Assembly: GCA_902762305.1 (NCBI GenBank)
Contig: CACWNW010000011.1
Coordinates: 62,001 to 126,000, forward strand
Direction: 5' to 3'
Source: Fibrobacter succinogenes
GTDB lineage: Bacteria; Fibrobacterota; Fibrobacteria; Fibrobacterales; Fibrobacteraceae
Length of the DNA stretch: 64,000 bases
In this document: piece by piece, positions 26,197 through 34,990 of the stretch
Layout of the letters: each line of letters begins with the position of its first letter
How positions within the stretch are numbered: the stretch's first letter is position 1
Notes under the pieces: generated by a model
What the model was told of the DNA's origin: nothing
The model's database searches: none
The model's input: only the letters and a program-made list of their open reading frames with translations
Position numbers and translations under genes: made by a program

Positions 26197-27060
26197 ATGA
26201 CCGCACGCTCGTACAAAGTCGCCGGGCACGTGTTTACGCTCGAATCAGACCTCGACATCGACGAAGGTCTCCAGAACTACGCCCCGTTCGCCGTCCCGGC
26301 AGGCAGCGACGCTCCGGCCGTCTTCACGCTCGAAATCGTAGCAAAAGCCCCGCAGGCCGAATACACCGAAGAAGCGCGCCAAGACGAAGAAAGCCAGCAA
26401 ATCATATGCGGGCGCACCGCAGGCAACCAGAGCGTATTCGAATTCAGGCTCGCCCACAAGCCCGCGGGCACGCTCGTCTGCGAAGAAGGCTACAGGAAAT
26501 CCACCCTGTACCTAACCGATTTCGCGCAACGGTTCGGCATCAACAATGCCCTGATGGTACTCTACGCGCTCGCGACCGCGCCCCTCGGTACAGCACTCTT
26601 CCATTCGGCGGTTGTCGAGCACGATGGCTACGGCTACATGTTCCTCGGCAAGAGCGGAACCGGCAAGAGCACCCACGCGCGGCTCTGGCTCGAAAACATC
26701 GCCAATACGACGCTCCTGAACGACGACAACCCGGTGGTGCGCGTGCTCCCCGAAGGCATCCGGGTCTACGGCTCCCCATGGAGCGGCAAGACCCCCTGCT
26801 ACAAAGACGAATCTTACCCGCTGGGCGGCATCGTACTCCTGGAACAGGCTCCATTCAACAAGATCCGCGCCCTACGCGGAATTGAATCCTACGCGGCTAT
26901 ACTCACGAGCATCTCCGGCAAGCGCTGGGAAAAATCCATCGCCGACGCCCTGCACATTACCGAAAACGCAATTGCACGCGACGCTCGCGTTTGGCACATG
27001 CAATGCCTACCCGACAACGATGCGGCACGTCTCTGTCACGAAACCATAAAGGTTCGCTAG
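26197..27060 (+). CDS. HPr-kinase-like ATPase, RiPP tailoring type
   Basis: A 287-aa protein of the HPr kinase / PEP carboxykinase-like ATPase group. It has a P-loop GKSGTGKST at residues 151-159, an acidic pair in NDDNPVVRV, and the SPWSGKTPCYKDESYPLGGI segment seen in such stand-alone kinases. In paeninodin-type lasso peptide clusters a related kinase phosphorylates the precursor's C-terminal residue. That role here is inferred from the neighbours: peptidase-like, PqqD-like and ABC genes follow in an operon with gaps or overlaps of under 5 bp. True HPrK/P is longer and has a separate N-terminal domain. The ATG follows AAGGA at 26182. Confidence 0.85.
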   Translation: MTARSYKVAGHVFTLESDLDIDEGLQNYAPFAVPAGSDAPAVFTLEIVAKAPQAEYTEEARQDEESQQIICGRTAGNQSVFEFRLAHKPAGTLVCEEGYRKSTLYLTDFAQRFGINNALMVLYALATAPLGTALFHSAVVEHDGYGYMFLGKSGTGKSTHARLWLENIANTTLLNDDNPVVRVLPEGIRVYGSPWSGKTPCYKDESYPLGGIVLLEQAPFNKIRALRGIESYAAILTSISGKRWEKSIADALHITENAIARDARVWHMQCLPDNDAARLCHETIKVR

Positions 27061-27062
27061 GC

Positions 27063-27530
27063 ATGCAAAGGGAAAACAACATCGCGGCAAGCGACAACGA
27101 GATCCTCTCCGAAGCCATCCGGCTCGTGAGCGAAGGAATCGCCGTCACGTTTCCCGTCAACGGCAGGAGCATGCTCCCGTTCATCGTCGGCGGGCAAGAG
27201 AGCGTAATCCTCGAAAGGCCGCGCCCCGCACAAGTCGGCGATGTAGTCCTCGCCTATGTAGAGAACTGCCGTTACGTCATCCACCGCATCGTCAAAATCG
27301 ACGGCGAGCACATTACGCTCATGGGCGACGGGAACCTCTACGGAGTCGAGCACTGCCGCCTGCAAGACATCAAGGCGACAGCCACCCATGTCGTCGGCAA
27401 AGGCGGCAAACGCCGTTCGCTCGATTCAAACCGGTCAAGGCGCCGTGCCGCACTCTGGAGCAGGCTCAAGCCCATCCGAAAATGGCTACTATTGGTATAT
27501 CGCATTATCCGCAAGGTAAAAAGCTTATGA
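27063..27530 (+). CDS. S24/S26-type (signal-peptidase-like) protein
   Basis: A 155-aa protein with the serine peptidase motif NGRSMLP (Ser36) and a His in VIHRIV (His74). This Ser/His arrangement matches ER-type (SipW/Sec11-like) signal peptidases rather than the Ser/Lys type. Unlike those it has no N-terminal membrane helix; it ends in a basic amphipathic helix (WSRLKPIRKWLLLVYRIIRK) that could touch the membrane. It could remove a leader peptide during export, which is an inference from context. I chose the ATG at 27063, two bases after the kinase stop. The stop overlaps the next start (ATGA). Confidence 0.82.
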   Translation: MQRENNIAASDNEILSEAIRLVSEGIAVTFPVNGRSMLPFIVGGQESVILERPRPAQVGDVVLAYVENCRYVIHRIVKIDGEHITLMGDGNLYGVEHCRLQDIKATATHVVGKGGKRRSLDSNRSRRRAALWSRLKPIRKWLLLVYRIIRKVKSL

Positions 27531-27796
27531 AATTGAAAGAAGGATTCGTGCTGCGCGACGTGTGCGGCGAACAGGTCATCATGGGAGAAGGCATCGGGGC
27601 ACTCGACTTCGGGCGACTGCTCTGCCTCAACGAGACCGCGGCATACCTCTGGAAAAAGGCGGGCGAACAGGGTGACTTTTCCGCAGACTCCCTCGCCGAC
27701 GCCCTCTGTGAAGAATACGATGTGGCACGCGAACAGGCTCTTGCCGACGTGAACGCCATCGTCGGCGAATGGAAGAAGGTCGGCGTCGTAGAATGA
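27527..27796 (+). CDS. PqqD-like RiPP recognition element protein
   Basis: An 89-aa PqqD-family protein. It has the typical winged-helix plan: FVLRDVCGEQVIMGEG strands, then LNETAAYLWKKAGEQ, SADSLADALCEEYDVAREQALADV and the C-terminal helix VNAIVGEWKKVGVVE. PqqD-like domains bind leader peptides of ribosomal peptides and hand them to modifying enzymes. The start is the ATG at 27527, overlapping the upstream stop; the longer open frame lacks support. The TGA overlaps the ABC transporter ATG (ATGA at 27793). Confidence 0.9.
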   Translation: MKLKEGFVLRDVCGEQVIMGEGIGALDFGRLLCLNETAAYLWKKAGEQGDFSADSLADALCEEYDVAREQALADVNAIVGEWKKVGVVE

Positions 27797-29508
27797 AGTA
27801 CGTAGCCTGGCTATGGCAAAACACGCGAGGGACGCGCCTGAACGGCTCCGTCCGTATCGCGCTCGGGACCGCGCAAGTCGTGCTCGGGCTCCTGATGGTG
27901 TGGCTCTCCAAGCGATTCATCGACGAGACCATCCATACCGGCAGTCGCGAAGCCATCGTGCAAATGATTGTCCTGCTTGCGCTCACGGTACTCGGCCGCA
28001 TATTGCTCCGCCAGGTTTACTTCTACATGACGACGGTCGCGACGACCCGCAAGTCAAACGAGCTTCGCCTCAGCCTATTCTCGAAACTCTTTTCCAGGCG
28101 CCTCTTCGACGAAAAAGAACTCCACTCCGGCGATATCACCTCGCGCCTTTCCAAGGACATCGATGCCGTATCGGGCGTCGTCGCAGACACCATCCCGCAA
28201 ATGGTCGTCACCGGCATCCAGTTGCTGGGCGCATTCCTGCTCATGCGATTCTTCGACGCATGGCTCGCCTGGGCGCTCGTCATCTTCACCCCGCTCGCCA
28301 TTATCCTCGGGAAGTTCGTCGCGCGCAAGCTTAAGCGCATGACCCTCAACATCCGCGAAAAAGAAAGCCGGATACAGATGCACGTACAGGAAGGCGTCGA
28401 ATACAATGCGGTCCTCCGATCCCTCGGGAGCGAGCAGTGGATGGCCGACCGCCTCGACAACATGCAGCAGGAACTCAAGGGCAACGTACTGCGCCGCACG
28501 CGATTCTCCGTCATCACGCGTTTCATGCTGGGCATCGCCTTCGGGTTCGGCTACCTCGCCGCATTCATCTGGGGCGGTCTCGGGCTCTACCACGGCACCA
28601 TCACCTTCGGCGTGATGACATCGTTCCTGCAGCTCGTGGGTCAAATCCAGCAGCCCATCCTTTCGCTCCTGAACATGACCCCGCAGGTAATCCACTCCAC
28701 CGCAAGCATTGACCGCCTCGAAGAATTACAGGCAAGCAATTTCACCGAATCCGGCATGGACAGCGCGGTTGATAATGGAATAAAGGCAAATAACGACTTC
28801 GCGAACGGAACGAGCGGGCAAAAGTTAAACAGCGACATATTCGACAGAGCCGCAGGCATACGGTTCGACGACGTGACTTTCCGGTACGCGAAGGGCGACC
28901 GCGAAATCATCTCGCACTTCACGCACGATTTCAAGCCCGGCACAAAGACTGCCCTGATGGGCGAAACCGGCGTCGGGAAGACGACGCTTTTCCGGCTCAT
29001 TCTCGGGTTCATCGCACCCGCAAACGGAAGCGTCTCGGTATATGCGGCGCAGTCCAATTCGGGCGACAAGCCTGCAGCCTGCATTCACGCAGGCAAATCC
29101 ACGCGCATGAACTTCGTGTACGTTCCGCAGGGCAACACGCTCATGAGCGGCTCCATCCGGTACAACCTGCTCCTTGCAAAGCCCGACGCCACCGACAAGG
29201 AACTGGAGGCCGTACTGCACACCGCCTGTGCAGACTTCGTGTTCGAGCTCCCCGACGGTCTCGATTCCGAACTCGGGGAACGCGGCTGCGGGCTCAGCGA
29301 GGGCCAGGCACAGCGTATCGCCATCGCCCGCGGGCTTTTGCGCCCAGGCAGCATCCTGTTGCTCGACGAAATCAGCGCATCGCTCGACGAAGAAACCGAG
29401 CGCGAACTGTACACTCGCCTTTTCGCCGCCTACCCCGAAAAGACGATGCTCTTCATCACGCACCGCACCGCCGTAAGCGCCCTCTGCGACGAGACATTGA
29501 AGGTCTAA
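27793..29508 (+). CDS. ABC exporter (fused permease and ATPase), peptide-export type
   Basis: A 571-aa half-transporter. The N-terminal part (about residues 10-300) has six transmembrane helices of the ABC type I exporter fold with the LFSRRLFDEKELHSGDITSR segment. The ATPase (about 345-571) has Walker A GETGVGKTT (near 393), signature LSEGQ (near 500), Walker B ILLLDEISASLD (near 522) and switch His in FITHRT. It would form a homodimer in the inner membrane. As the last gene of the kinase-peptidase-PqqD operon it probably exports the modified peptide, as McjD does for microcin J25. A strong terminator follows. Confidence 0.9.
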   Translation: MKYVAWLWQNTRGTRLNGSVRIALGTAQVVLGLLMVWLSKRFIDETIHTGSREAIVQMIVLLALTVLGRILLRQVYFYMTTVATTRKSNELRLSLFSKLFSRRLFDEKELHSGDITSRLSKDIDAVSGVVADTIPQMVVTGIQLLGAFLLMRFFDAWLAWALVIFTPLAIILGKFVARKLKRMTLNIREKESRIQMHVQEGVEYNAVLRSLGSEQWMADRLDNMQQELKGNVLRRTRFSVITRFMLGIAFGFGYLAAFIWGGLGLYHGTITFGVMTSFLQLVGQIQQPILSLLNMTPQVIHSTASIDRLEELQASNFTESGMDSAVDNGIKANNDFANGTSGQKLNSDIFDRAAGIRFDDVTFRYAKGDREIISHFTHDFKPGTKTALMGETGVGKTTLFRLILGFIAPANGSVSVYAAQSNSGDKPAACIHAGKSTRMNFVYVPQGNTLMSGSIRYNLLLAKPDATDKELEAVLHTACADFVFELPDGLDSELGERGCGLSEGQAQRIAIARGLLRPGSILLLDEISASLDEETERELYTRLFAAYPEKTMLFITHRTAVSALCDETLKV

Positions 29509-29527
29509 TCCCAAATATCACACGGAA

Positions 29528-29554
29528 AAAGTCCACGGCACTGCCGTGGACTTT
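29528..29554. terminator. Bidirectional terminator
   Basis: A near-perfect palindrome AAAGTCCACGGCA / TGCCGTGGACTTT with a one-base centre. It serves the ABC exporter on the plus strand and the esterase on the minus strand. Confidence 0.85.
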
Positions 29555-29602
29555 ACCCAAATCACTCAATCAGTTTTGAGTTATTTTCCTATTCCTTCGG
29601 AC

Positions 29603-30775
29603 CTAAAGCGAAGTCTTGAACGACCTGTTGCCAATCTTCACGATGTACATGCCCTTGGCTCCGGTGTAGACCTTCAGGGCACCTGCGGTACCGCGGGTCG
29701 TGCTCACGACGCTACCCAGGCTGTTGAACACCGTGATGGTCTTGCCCTGAGCGCCCGCAACTACGATGTAGTTGTCAGAGGACTTGTAGACGGAAACTGC
29801 AGACAGGCTCGCATCCACAGGCAGAGCCAGTGTGGAGGAAGAATGTCCGCTCCAGTGATGATGGCTAGAAGAAGACCCGGCAACAACGCTGGAAGAACTT
29901 CTCGGGCCGACGACACTGCTGGAGGACTTCGCCACGTCAGAAGAAGAGGCGATAGCGCTGGAAGAGGATTCCGGCTGGCTGGCACCAATCGGGCCATCTA
30001 CGTCGTAACCCTTCACGAAGTTCCAGATATCCGAAACGTCTGCATGGGAAGGACTGTGCATGCGCCCTTCAAGTTTCAGGTGCTTTATATAGACGCCATT
30101 GTCGCAGGGGCCCCAGGAGTAGAGAGTCGCCTTGTTCTCGGCATTGGGATAATTCTCCTTGACTTCCGCCTGCGAGGGGCACTTGAACTGGTCACGGTAA
30201 TTCTTCAGGAATCCGTCGACCTGGCTATAATTCAACACATCGTCCTTGGTTCCGTGAGGATGGAAAATGGGCATAGGCCTTTGCGCCTTAGATGCGCCAT
30301 ACACATTCGTTCCGGAACAGGGGGCAATAGCCGCAATCTTGTCGGCAATCTTGCTTATCGCATGGTACGAGAACATGCCGCCCATAGAAAATCCAGAAAG
30401 GTAGACGCGTTTGGGATTGAGCTTGTAATCCTTGACCAACTGGTCAATGACCGCCGATATCCATTTGGTGTCCTGATCGCCACTGATGTCCCAGGCACTG
30501 TATCCTTCGCCGCCCTTAGGGTAGGCAACGACGAAACCGGCCGTATCGGCGACAGTTTCCCAGTGGGTATTGGACTGTTGGTAATCGGGGTCCTGGTTGG
30601 CGCCGTGCAACGAAAGCAACAGCGGGCTATTTTCGGCGAGGCCGGACGGTGCGTAGACATAGACATCTCGGCCCGAAACCGACACCTTCTTGTAATCACG
30701 AATGGTTTTTCCACCGCCACCCCATTGGGCGAAAGAAAGCGTAGCCGCAGCTAGCAGAAGTATTGGAAACTTCAT
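29603..30775 (-). CDS. Secreted CE1-like esterase (feruloyl/acetylxylan esterase type)
   Basis: A 390-aa protein: signal peptide (1-16), an alpha/beta-hydrolase domain of the PHB-depolymerase/CE1 group (about 25-250), a Ser-rich linker, and a C-terminal module ending KGMYIVKIGNRSFKTSL. The catalytic Ser130 sits in GFSMGG, Asp is likely in HGTKDDVLNYS, and His in HSPSHADVSD. LLLSLHGANQDP is the oxyanion-loop region. Such enzymes remove acetyl or feruloyl groups from xylan and so help xylanases; which ester is cut is not certain. The tail is like those of the GH43 and GLUG proteins here. Confidence 0.88.
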   Translation of the reverse strand: MKFPILLLAAATLSFAQWGGGGKTIRDYKKVSVSGRDVYVYAPSGLAENSPLLLSLHGANQDPDYQQSNTHWETVADTAGFVVAYPKGGEGYSAWDISGDQDTKWISAVIDQLVKDYKLNPKRVYLSGFSMGGMFSYHAISKIADKIAAIAPCSGTNVYGASKAQRPMPIFHPHGTKDDVLNYSQVDGFLKNYRDQFKCPSQAEVKENYPNAENKATLYSWGPCDNGVYIKHLKLEGRMHSPSHADVSDIWNFVKGYDVDGPIGASQPESSSSAIASSSDVAKSSSSVVGPRSSSSVVAGSSSSHHHWSGHSSSTLALPVDASLSAVSVYKSSDNYIVVAGAQGKTITVFNSLGSVVSTTRGTAGALKVYTGAKGMYIVKIGNRSFKTSL

Positions 30776-31085
30776 CTCTGTACTCCTCTGAATTTTCCCT
30801 TTGTTTACATTGTATTTACCTCCATAAACCTTACCCGTTTATAATGTATATCCATAATACCGAAGTGTGACTGCCACCACATAAATAGCGGTGTAAAGGA
30901 CAACAACAGAAATATTTGATTTTTTGCAAAAAAAACGCAATTTGGGGTTACCTAGCACGTAAAAAAAAAGAATACCACACAAAAAAAACGAAAATCAATC
31001 AGATATTAGGTCTACGACAAAAGCTATATTATAAAAAAACGACCTTTTTAGGCAGAGGAATTATTGTGGTATAGGAGAGAAACGA
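30776..31085. other. AT-rich divergent intergenic region
   Basis: 310 bp between divergent exported-protein genes. It contains a TATATT at about 31026, AT-rich tracts, and GGAGAG before the ATG at 31086. No gene, clear palindrome or repeat family was seen. Confidence 0.6.
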
Positions 31086-33587
31086 ATGAAGTTCGCGTTT
31101 AAATGTTTTGGTGCGCTTGTAACCCTCTTTTACGGTTTATCTTTTGCAGCCTATTCCGGCACTCCGCAAGCACCCGCTAAAGTGGATGGATGTTACCAGA
31201 TAGCGTCAGCAGAAAACCTTTATGGCTTTGCAAGGCTGATGAACGACACGGCAAACGGCCTTGCACAGGACCCCGAAACCTGCGCCAAACTCACCTCCGA
31301 TATCGTCATCAACGACAATGTCCTTAAAAACGACACGCTCGACGACAGCCGAACAGACTTCATCCCATGGGAACCCATCGAGATTTTCAGCGGTTCCTTT
31401 GATGGACAGGGACACTCCATTTCGGGGCTGTACTACGACGATTCGCGCGTATATTCCGAAACTAGCATTCCCGCAGGGCTTTTCAGAAAAATCAGTCCTG
31501 CCGACACCTCAAAAGTTCCTTCCCCAAGACCTTCCGTAAAAAACCTGGGGATTGTCGAATCCTATTTCAACGCAAGGGGTATTGTCGGCGCAATAACCGG
31601 CGAAGCGACCTATCTTGAGATATCCAGATGTTACAACAAAGGAATCGCCATCGGCGGTTTCTATACCGGAGGGCTAGTCGGCTGGGGAATAGGAATATCC
31701 ATTTCGGAGTCCTACAACGAAGGATTTGTCTATGCAAGAGACAGCTATTACGCTTATTCACAGACACAACTTTATGCAGGTGGAATCATCGGCATGATTT
31801 ACACCAAGGACAATTACATCAAGAACGTTTACAACGCAGGCCCAACCAAGGCTTACAAAGCGGCTGGAGGACTCATCGGAAGAGTTGCCATGGAAGGAAC
31901 CCGGCTCTTTCTCAACAATTCGTTCAACGTAGGAACGATAAACAACGGCTACAGCGGAGACCTCATCGCAAACCAAATCAAGACAACCTACGTAGAAACA
32001 TCATCGACATTCAATATCCGAAGCAAAGCCACCGACACCGACTCGCTAAGGACTGCCGAGGATTTCGCAAGCGGCCTCATCGCGTTAGTCCTGCACAACT
32101 CGCCCGACGGAAACGTATGGGGACAGAATGTCGGAACAGATACCCACCCCACCCTTACCGGTCAAATAAACGGTTATTCGGGCAACGCCAAGATTTCTAA
32201 GCTCACCTTCAAAACCTACGAAGGCGACACCTTGAAATACCCAGACGGCTACGTAGAAGGCTTTGAACTAAAGCTCCCCGTCTCCACAAGGAAGGGGTAC
32301 GTTTTTGCCGGCTGGTACAGCAACGAAAACGCCGAAGGAATATCCGTAAAAAAGATATCTGCACAGGAAAAAGGCGACATCACCTTAACTGCCAAATGGT
32401 GGGGAAAGCCGACATTTAAGGACAACTGCTACGAGATAGCCTCCGAGGGAGACCTCTATGCATTCGCCGCCATTGTCAACGGGACCGACGGGATGGAAAA
32501 GGATGTGGATATCTGCGGCAAGCTGACCCAGGACATCGTTCTCAACAGCGTCGAAAAACGCCAATGGACTCCGATCAATTATTTCCAGGGGACCTTTGAC
32601 GGACAGGGACATTCCATTTTGGGACTTTATCTGAACGACAGCGACCAAAACTATGTCGGCCTGTTTGGACGAAATATTAAGGGATCCGCAGAAAAGCCCG
32701 TAACCATAAAGAACCTCGGACTTGTCGATTCCTACATAACCGCAAGCTGGTATGTAGGCGCTATCGTCGGATCCCAGACCGGCAAGCTAATTCTTGAAAA
32801 CGTGTACAGTACAGGATCGATGAGGTCCTCGAACTATGGAGGTGGACTTGTGGGCTACGTATACGGAAACACAACCATCATCAACTCTTACAGCGCATCC
32901 AACACCAATAATGCAGCCGGGCTTGTCGGCGGGCTTAATTCCAGTGCGACCGTTTCAATTATCAATTCATTCAATTTCGGATCCTACAGAGACTACATTT
33001 TCATCAACGCCGATCTTGTCGGGAAAAAGGACTCCACTAACGTAGTTTCAATTATCCACTCCTTCAATCTGAACGGAAAAACCTCGGATTACACTGGGGA
33101 AGCCAAAGACTACCTTTCGTTCGCGGACGGTTCACTCGCCAAGGCATTGCACGACTACAACGAAGACGGCATCGACGGCTCTATCTGGGGAGAAGAAGTC
33201 GGAGTCGACACCCACCCGGTCCTGTCCGGCAAAATCACCTTCTCGGGCGACCCAATTGTACCACAGACATCGTCTTCTTCGACAACGGAAAGTTCCAGTT
33301 CCAACGCGGAATCAAGTTCCTCAACCACGGAAGAAAGTTCCAGTTCCGAACAGTCTATCTCCTTAAAACAGGTTCCAGTGGTTAGCTATGCAAGGATCAA
33401 GACGCACGGTTCCTCGCTCGTCGTCGAAAACTTTGCGGGTTCTGTTTTTGTATTCGACATGAACGGAAACCTAGTCAAGCAAGTCCACTCGAATGGATTC
33501 ATCCAAATCCGCCTTCCCAGAACCGGAGCCTACATCATCAGAACCGGCGGCCTTTTTCACCGTATCACCCTAGGCAGCCACCACTGA
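31086..33587 (+). CDS. Secreted GLUG-motif surface protein with InlB-type repeat
   Basis: An 833-aa exported protein. After a signal peptide (1-21) come two blocks of the form CYQIASAENLYGFARLM / FDGQGHSISGLY (about 38-140 and 448-520). Each is followed by GLUG-type repeats (IVGAITGEATYLEISRCYN, GGLVGYVYGNTTIINSYSA). Between them (about 372-440) is one InlB/Listeria-Bacteroides repeat (GYVFAGWYSNENAEG). A Ser-rich linker (about 722-755) leads to a C-terminal sorting-like module (SVFVFDMNGNLVKQV, GAYIIRTGG). Such proteins are thought to act in adhesion; the partner is unknown. Confidence 0.85.
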   Translation: MKFAFKCFGALVTLFYGLSFAAYSGTPQAPAKVDGCYQIASAENLYGFARLMNDTANGLAQDPETCAKLTSDIVINDNVLKNDTLDDSRTDFIPWEPIEIFSGSFDGQGHSISGLYYDDSRVYSETSIPAGLFRKISPADTSKVPSPRPSVKNLGIVESYFNARGIVGAITGEATYLEISRCYNKGIAIGGFYTGGLVGWGIGISISESYNEGFVYARDSYYAYSQTQLYAGGIIGMIYTKDNYIKNVYNAGPTKAYKAAGGLIGRVAMEGTRLFLNNSFNVGTINNGYSGDLIANQIKTTYVETSSTFNIRSKATDTDSLRTAEDFASGLIALVLHNSPDGNVWGQNVGTDTHPTLTGQINGYSGNAKISKLTFKTYEGDTLKYPDGYVEGFELKLPVSTRKGYVFAGWYSNENAEGISVKKISAQEKGDITLTAKWWGKPTFKDNCYEIASEGDLYAFAAIVNGTDGMEKDVDICGKLTQDIVLNSVEKRQWTPINYFQGTFDGQGHSILGLYLNDSDQNYVGLFGRNIKGSAEKPVTIKNLGLVDSYITASWYVGAIVGSQTGKLILENVYSTGSMRSSNYGGGLVGYVYGNTTIINSYSASNTNNAAGLVGGLNSSATVSIINSFNFGSYRDYIFINADLVGKKDSTNVVSIIHSFNLNGKTSDYTGEAKDYLSFADGSLAKALHDYNEDGIDGSIWGEEVGVDTHPVLSGKITFSGDPIVPQTSSSSTTESSSSNAESSSSTTEESSSSEQSISLKQVPVVSYARIKTHGSSLVVENFAGSVFVFDMNGNLVKQVHSNGFIQIRLPRTGAYIIRTGGLFHRITLGSHH

Positions 33588-33644
33588 TTATACACCGTTT
33601 TTCTATCTTTACCCCTGTAAAATTTTTACCATCCGAGGCATAAA

Positions 33645-34931
33645 ATGCTTGACATCAAGAAAATCCGCGAAAATCCGGAATACTACATTGCTGAAACCGA
33701 AAAGAAATACACCACAGTGAGCCTGAAGGACGTCCTCGCCATCGATAACGAACGCCGCCCGCTCCTCACCGAAGTGGAACGCCTCAAGAGCGAACGCAAC
33801 GCCGAATCCAAGCGCATCGGCGACCTCAAGAAGAAGGGCGAGAACGCCGATGAAGCCGTTGCCGCCATGCGCGCGCTCGGCGACAAGATCGACGAACTCG
33901 ACAAGAAGCTCAAGGACCTCGACTACAAGCAGACCGAAATGCTCATGCACGTGCCGAACATCGCCCCGCGTTCTCCGGAAGGCAAGGACAGCTCGGACAA
34001 CGTGGTCGAGAAGGACGGCCCGATTCCTGCCGACTACTACACCAAGAACGATGACTTCGCCCGCGTGGACCACAAGACCCTCGGCGAACGCCTCGGCATC
34101 TTCGACTTTGAACGCGGCGCCAAGATTTCCGGTTCCGGCTTCCCGGTCTACCGCGGTCTCGGTTCCCGCCTGGAACGCGCCCTCATCCAGTTCTTCCTCG
34201 ACGAACACATGAAGAACGGCTTCGAAGAATTCACGCCGCCGTACCTCGTGACCCGCAACACCATGCGCGGCACGGGTCAGCTCCCGAAGTTCGAAGAAGA
34301 CATGTACCGCTGCGACAAGGACGACGACCTGTTCCTCATCCCGACTGCAGAAGTGCCTCTGACCAACCTCTATGCCGGCGAAGTGATTCCGGAATCCGAA
34401 CTCCCGAAGCGCATCTGCGCCTACTCCGCCTGCTTCCGCCGTGAAGCCGGTTCCTACGGCAAGGATACCCGCGGCCTTCTCCGCCTGCACCAGTTCAACA
34501 AGGTGGAAATGGTCTACTTCGCCCACCCGGAACGTAGCTACGAAGACCACGAAGAGCTCACCCGCTTCGGCGAAATGCTCCTCGAGAAGCTCGGCCTCCC
34601 CTACCACCGTCTGGCCCTCTGCAAGGGCGACCTCGGTTTCGGTGCCGCCAAGTGCTACGACCTCGAAGTCTACGCCCCTGTCGAAAAGAAGTGGCTCGAA
34701 GTCAGCTCCTGCTCCAACTTCGAAGACTACCAGGCCCGCCGCGCCAACATCAAGACCAAGATTGGCGGCAAGAACGTCTACGTTCACACCTTGAACGGTT
34801 CCGGCCTCGCCACCCCGCGCGTGATGGTCGGCATCTGCGACAACTACCAGCAGAAAGACGGCTCGCTCAAGATCCCCGAAGTGCTGCGTCCGTACATGGG
34901 CGGCATGGAAGTCATCGAGCCGAAGAAGTAA
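33645..34931 (+). CDS. serS: Seryl-tRNA synthetase
   Basis: SerRS charges tRNA-Ser with serine. The 428 aa show the N-terminal coiled-coil tRNA-binding arm (about residues 25-105) and class II motifs. Motif 2 is FRREAGSYGKDTRGLLRLHQ and motif 3 lies in LNGSGLATPRVMVGICDNYQ. LIPTAEVPLTNLYAGE and GAAKCYDLEVY are also diagnostic. GC-rich codon use is typical of highly expressed genes here. The ATG follows GAGGC at a short distance. Confidence 0.97.
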   Translation: MLDIKKIRENPEYYIAETEKKYTTVSLKDVLAIDNERRPLLTEVERLKSERNAESKRIGDLKKKGENADEAVAAMRALGDKIDELDKKLKDLDYKQTEMLMHVPNIAPRSPEGKDSSDNVVEKDGPIPADYYTKNDDFARVDHKTLGERLGIFDFERGAKISGSGFPVYRGLGSRLERALIQFFLDEHMKNGFEEFTPPYLVTRNTMRGTGQLPKFEEDMYRCDKDDDLFLIPTAEVPLTNLYAGEVIPESELPKRICAYSACFRREAGSYGKDTRGLLRLHQFNKVEMVYFAHPERSYEDHEELTRFGEMLLEKLGLPYHRLALCKGDLGFGAAKCYDLEVYAPVEKKWLEVSSCSNFEDYQARRANIKTKIGGKNVYVHTLNGSGLATPRVMVGICDNYQQKDGSLKIPEVLRPYMGGMEVIEPKK

Positions 34932-34990
34932 GTCGTTGGCTCCGAGAGCCTCTATCTCCCCAACAAAAAATTTAACCCCGTCTCATCAAT

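Noticed and set aside
26197-27060. Genuine HPr kinase/phosphorylase
   Set aside because: It lacks the N-terminal HprK domain, there is no HPr gene nearby, and the operon context points to peptide tailoring.
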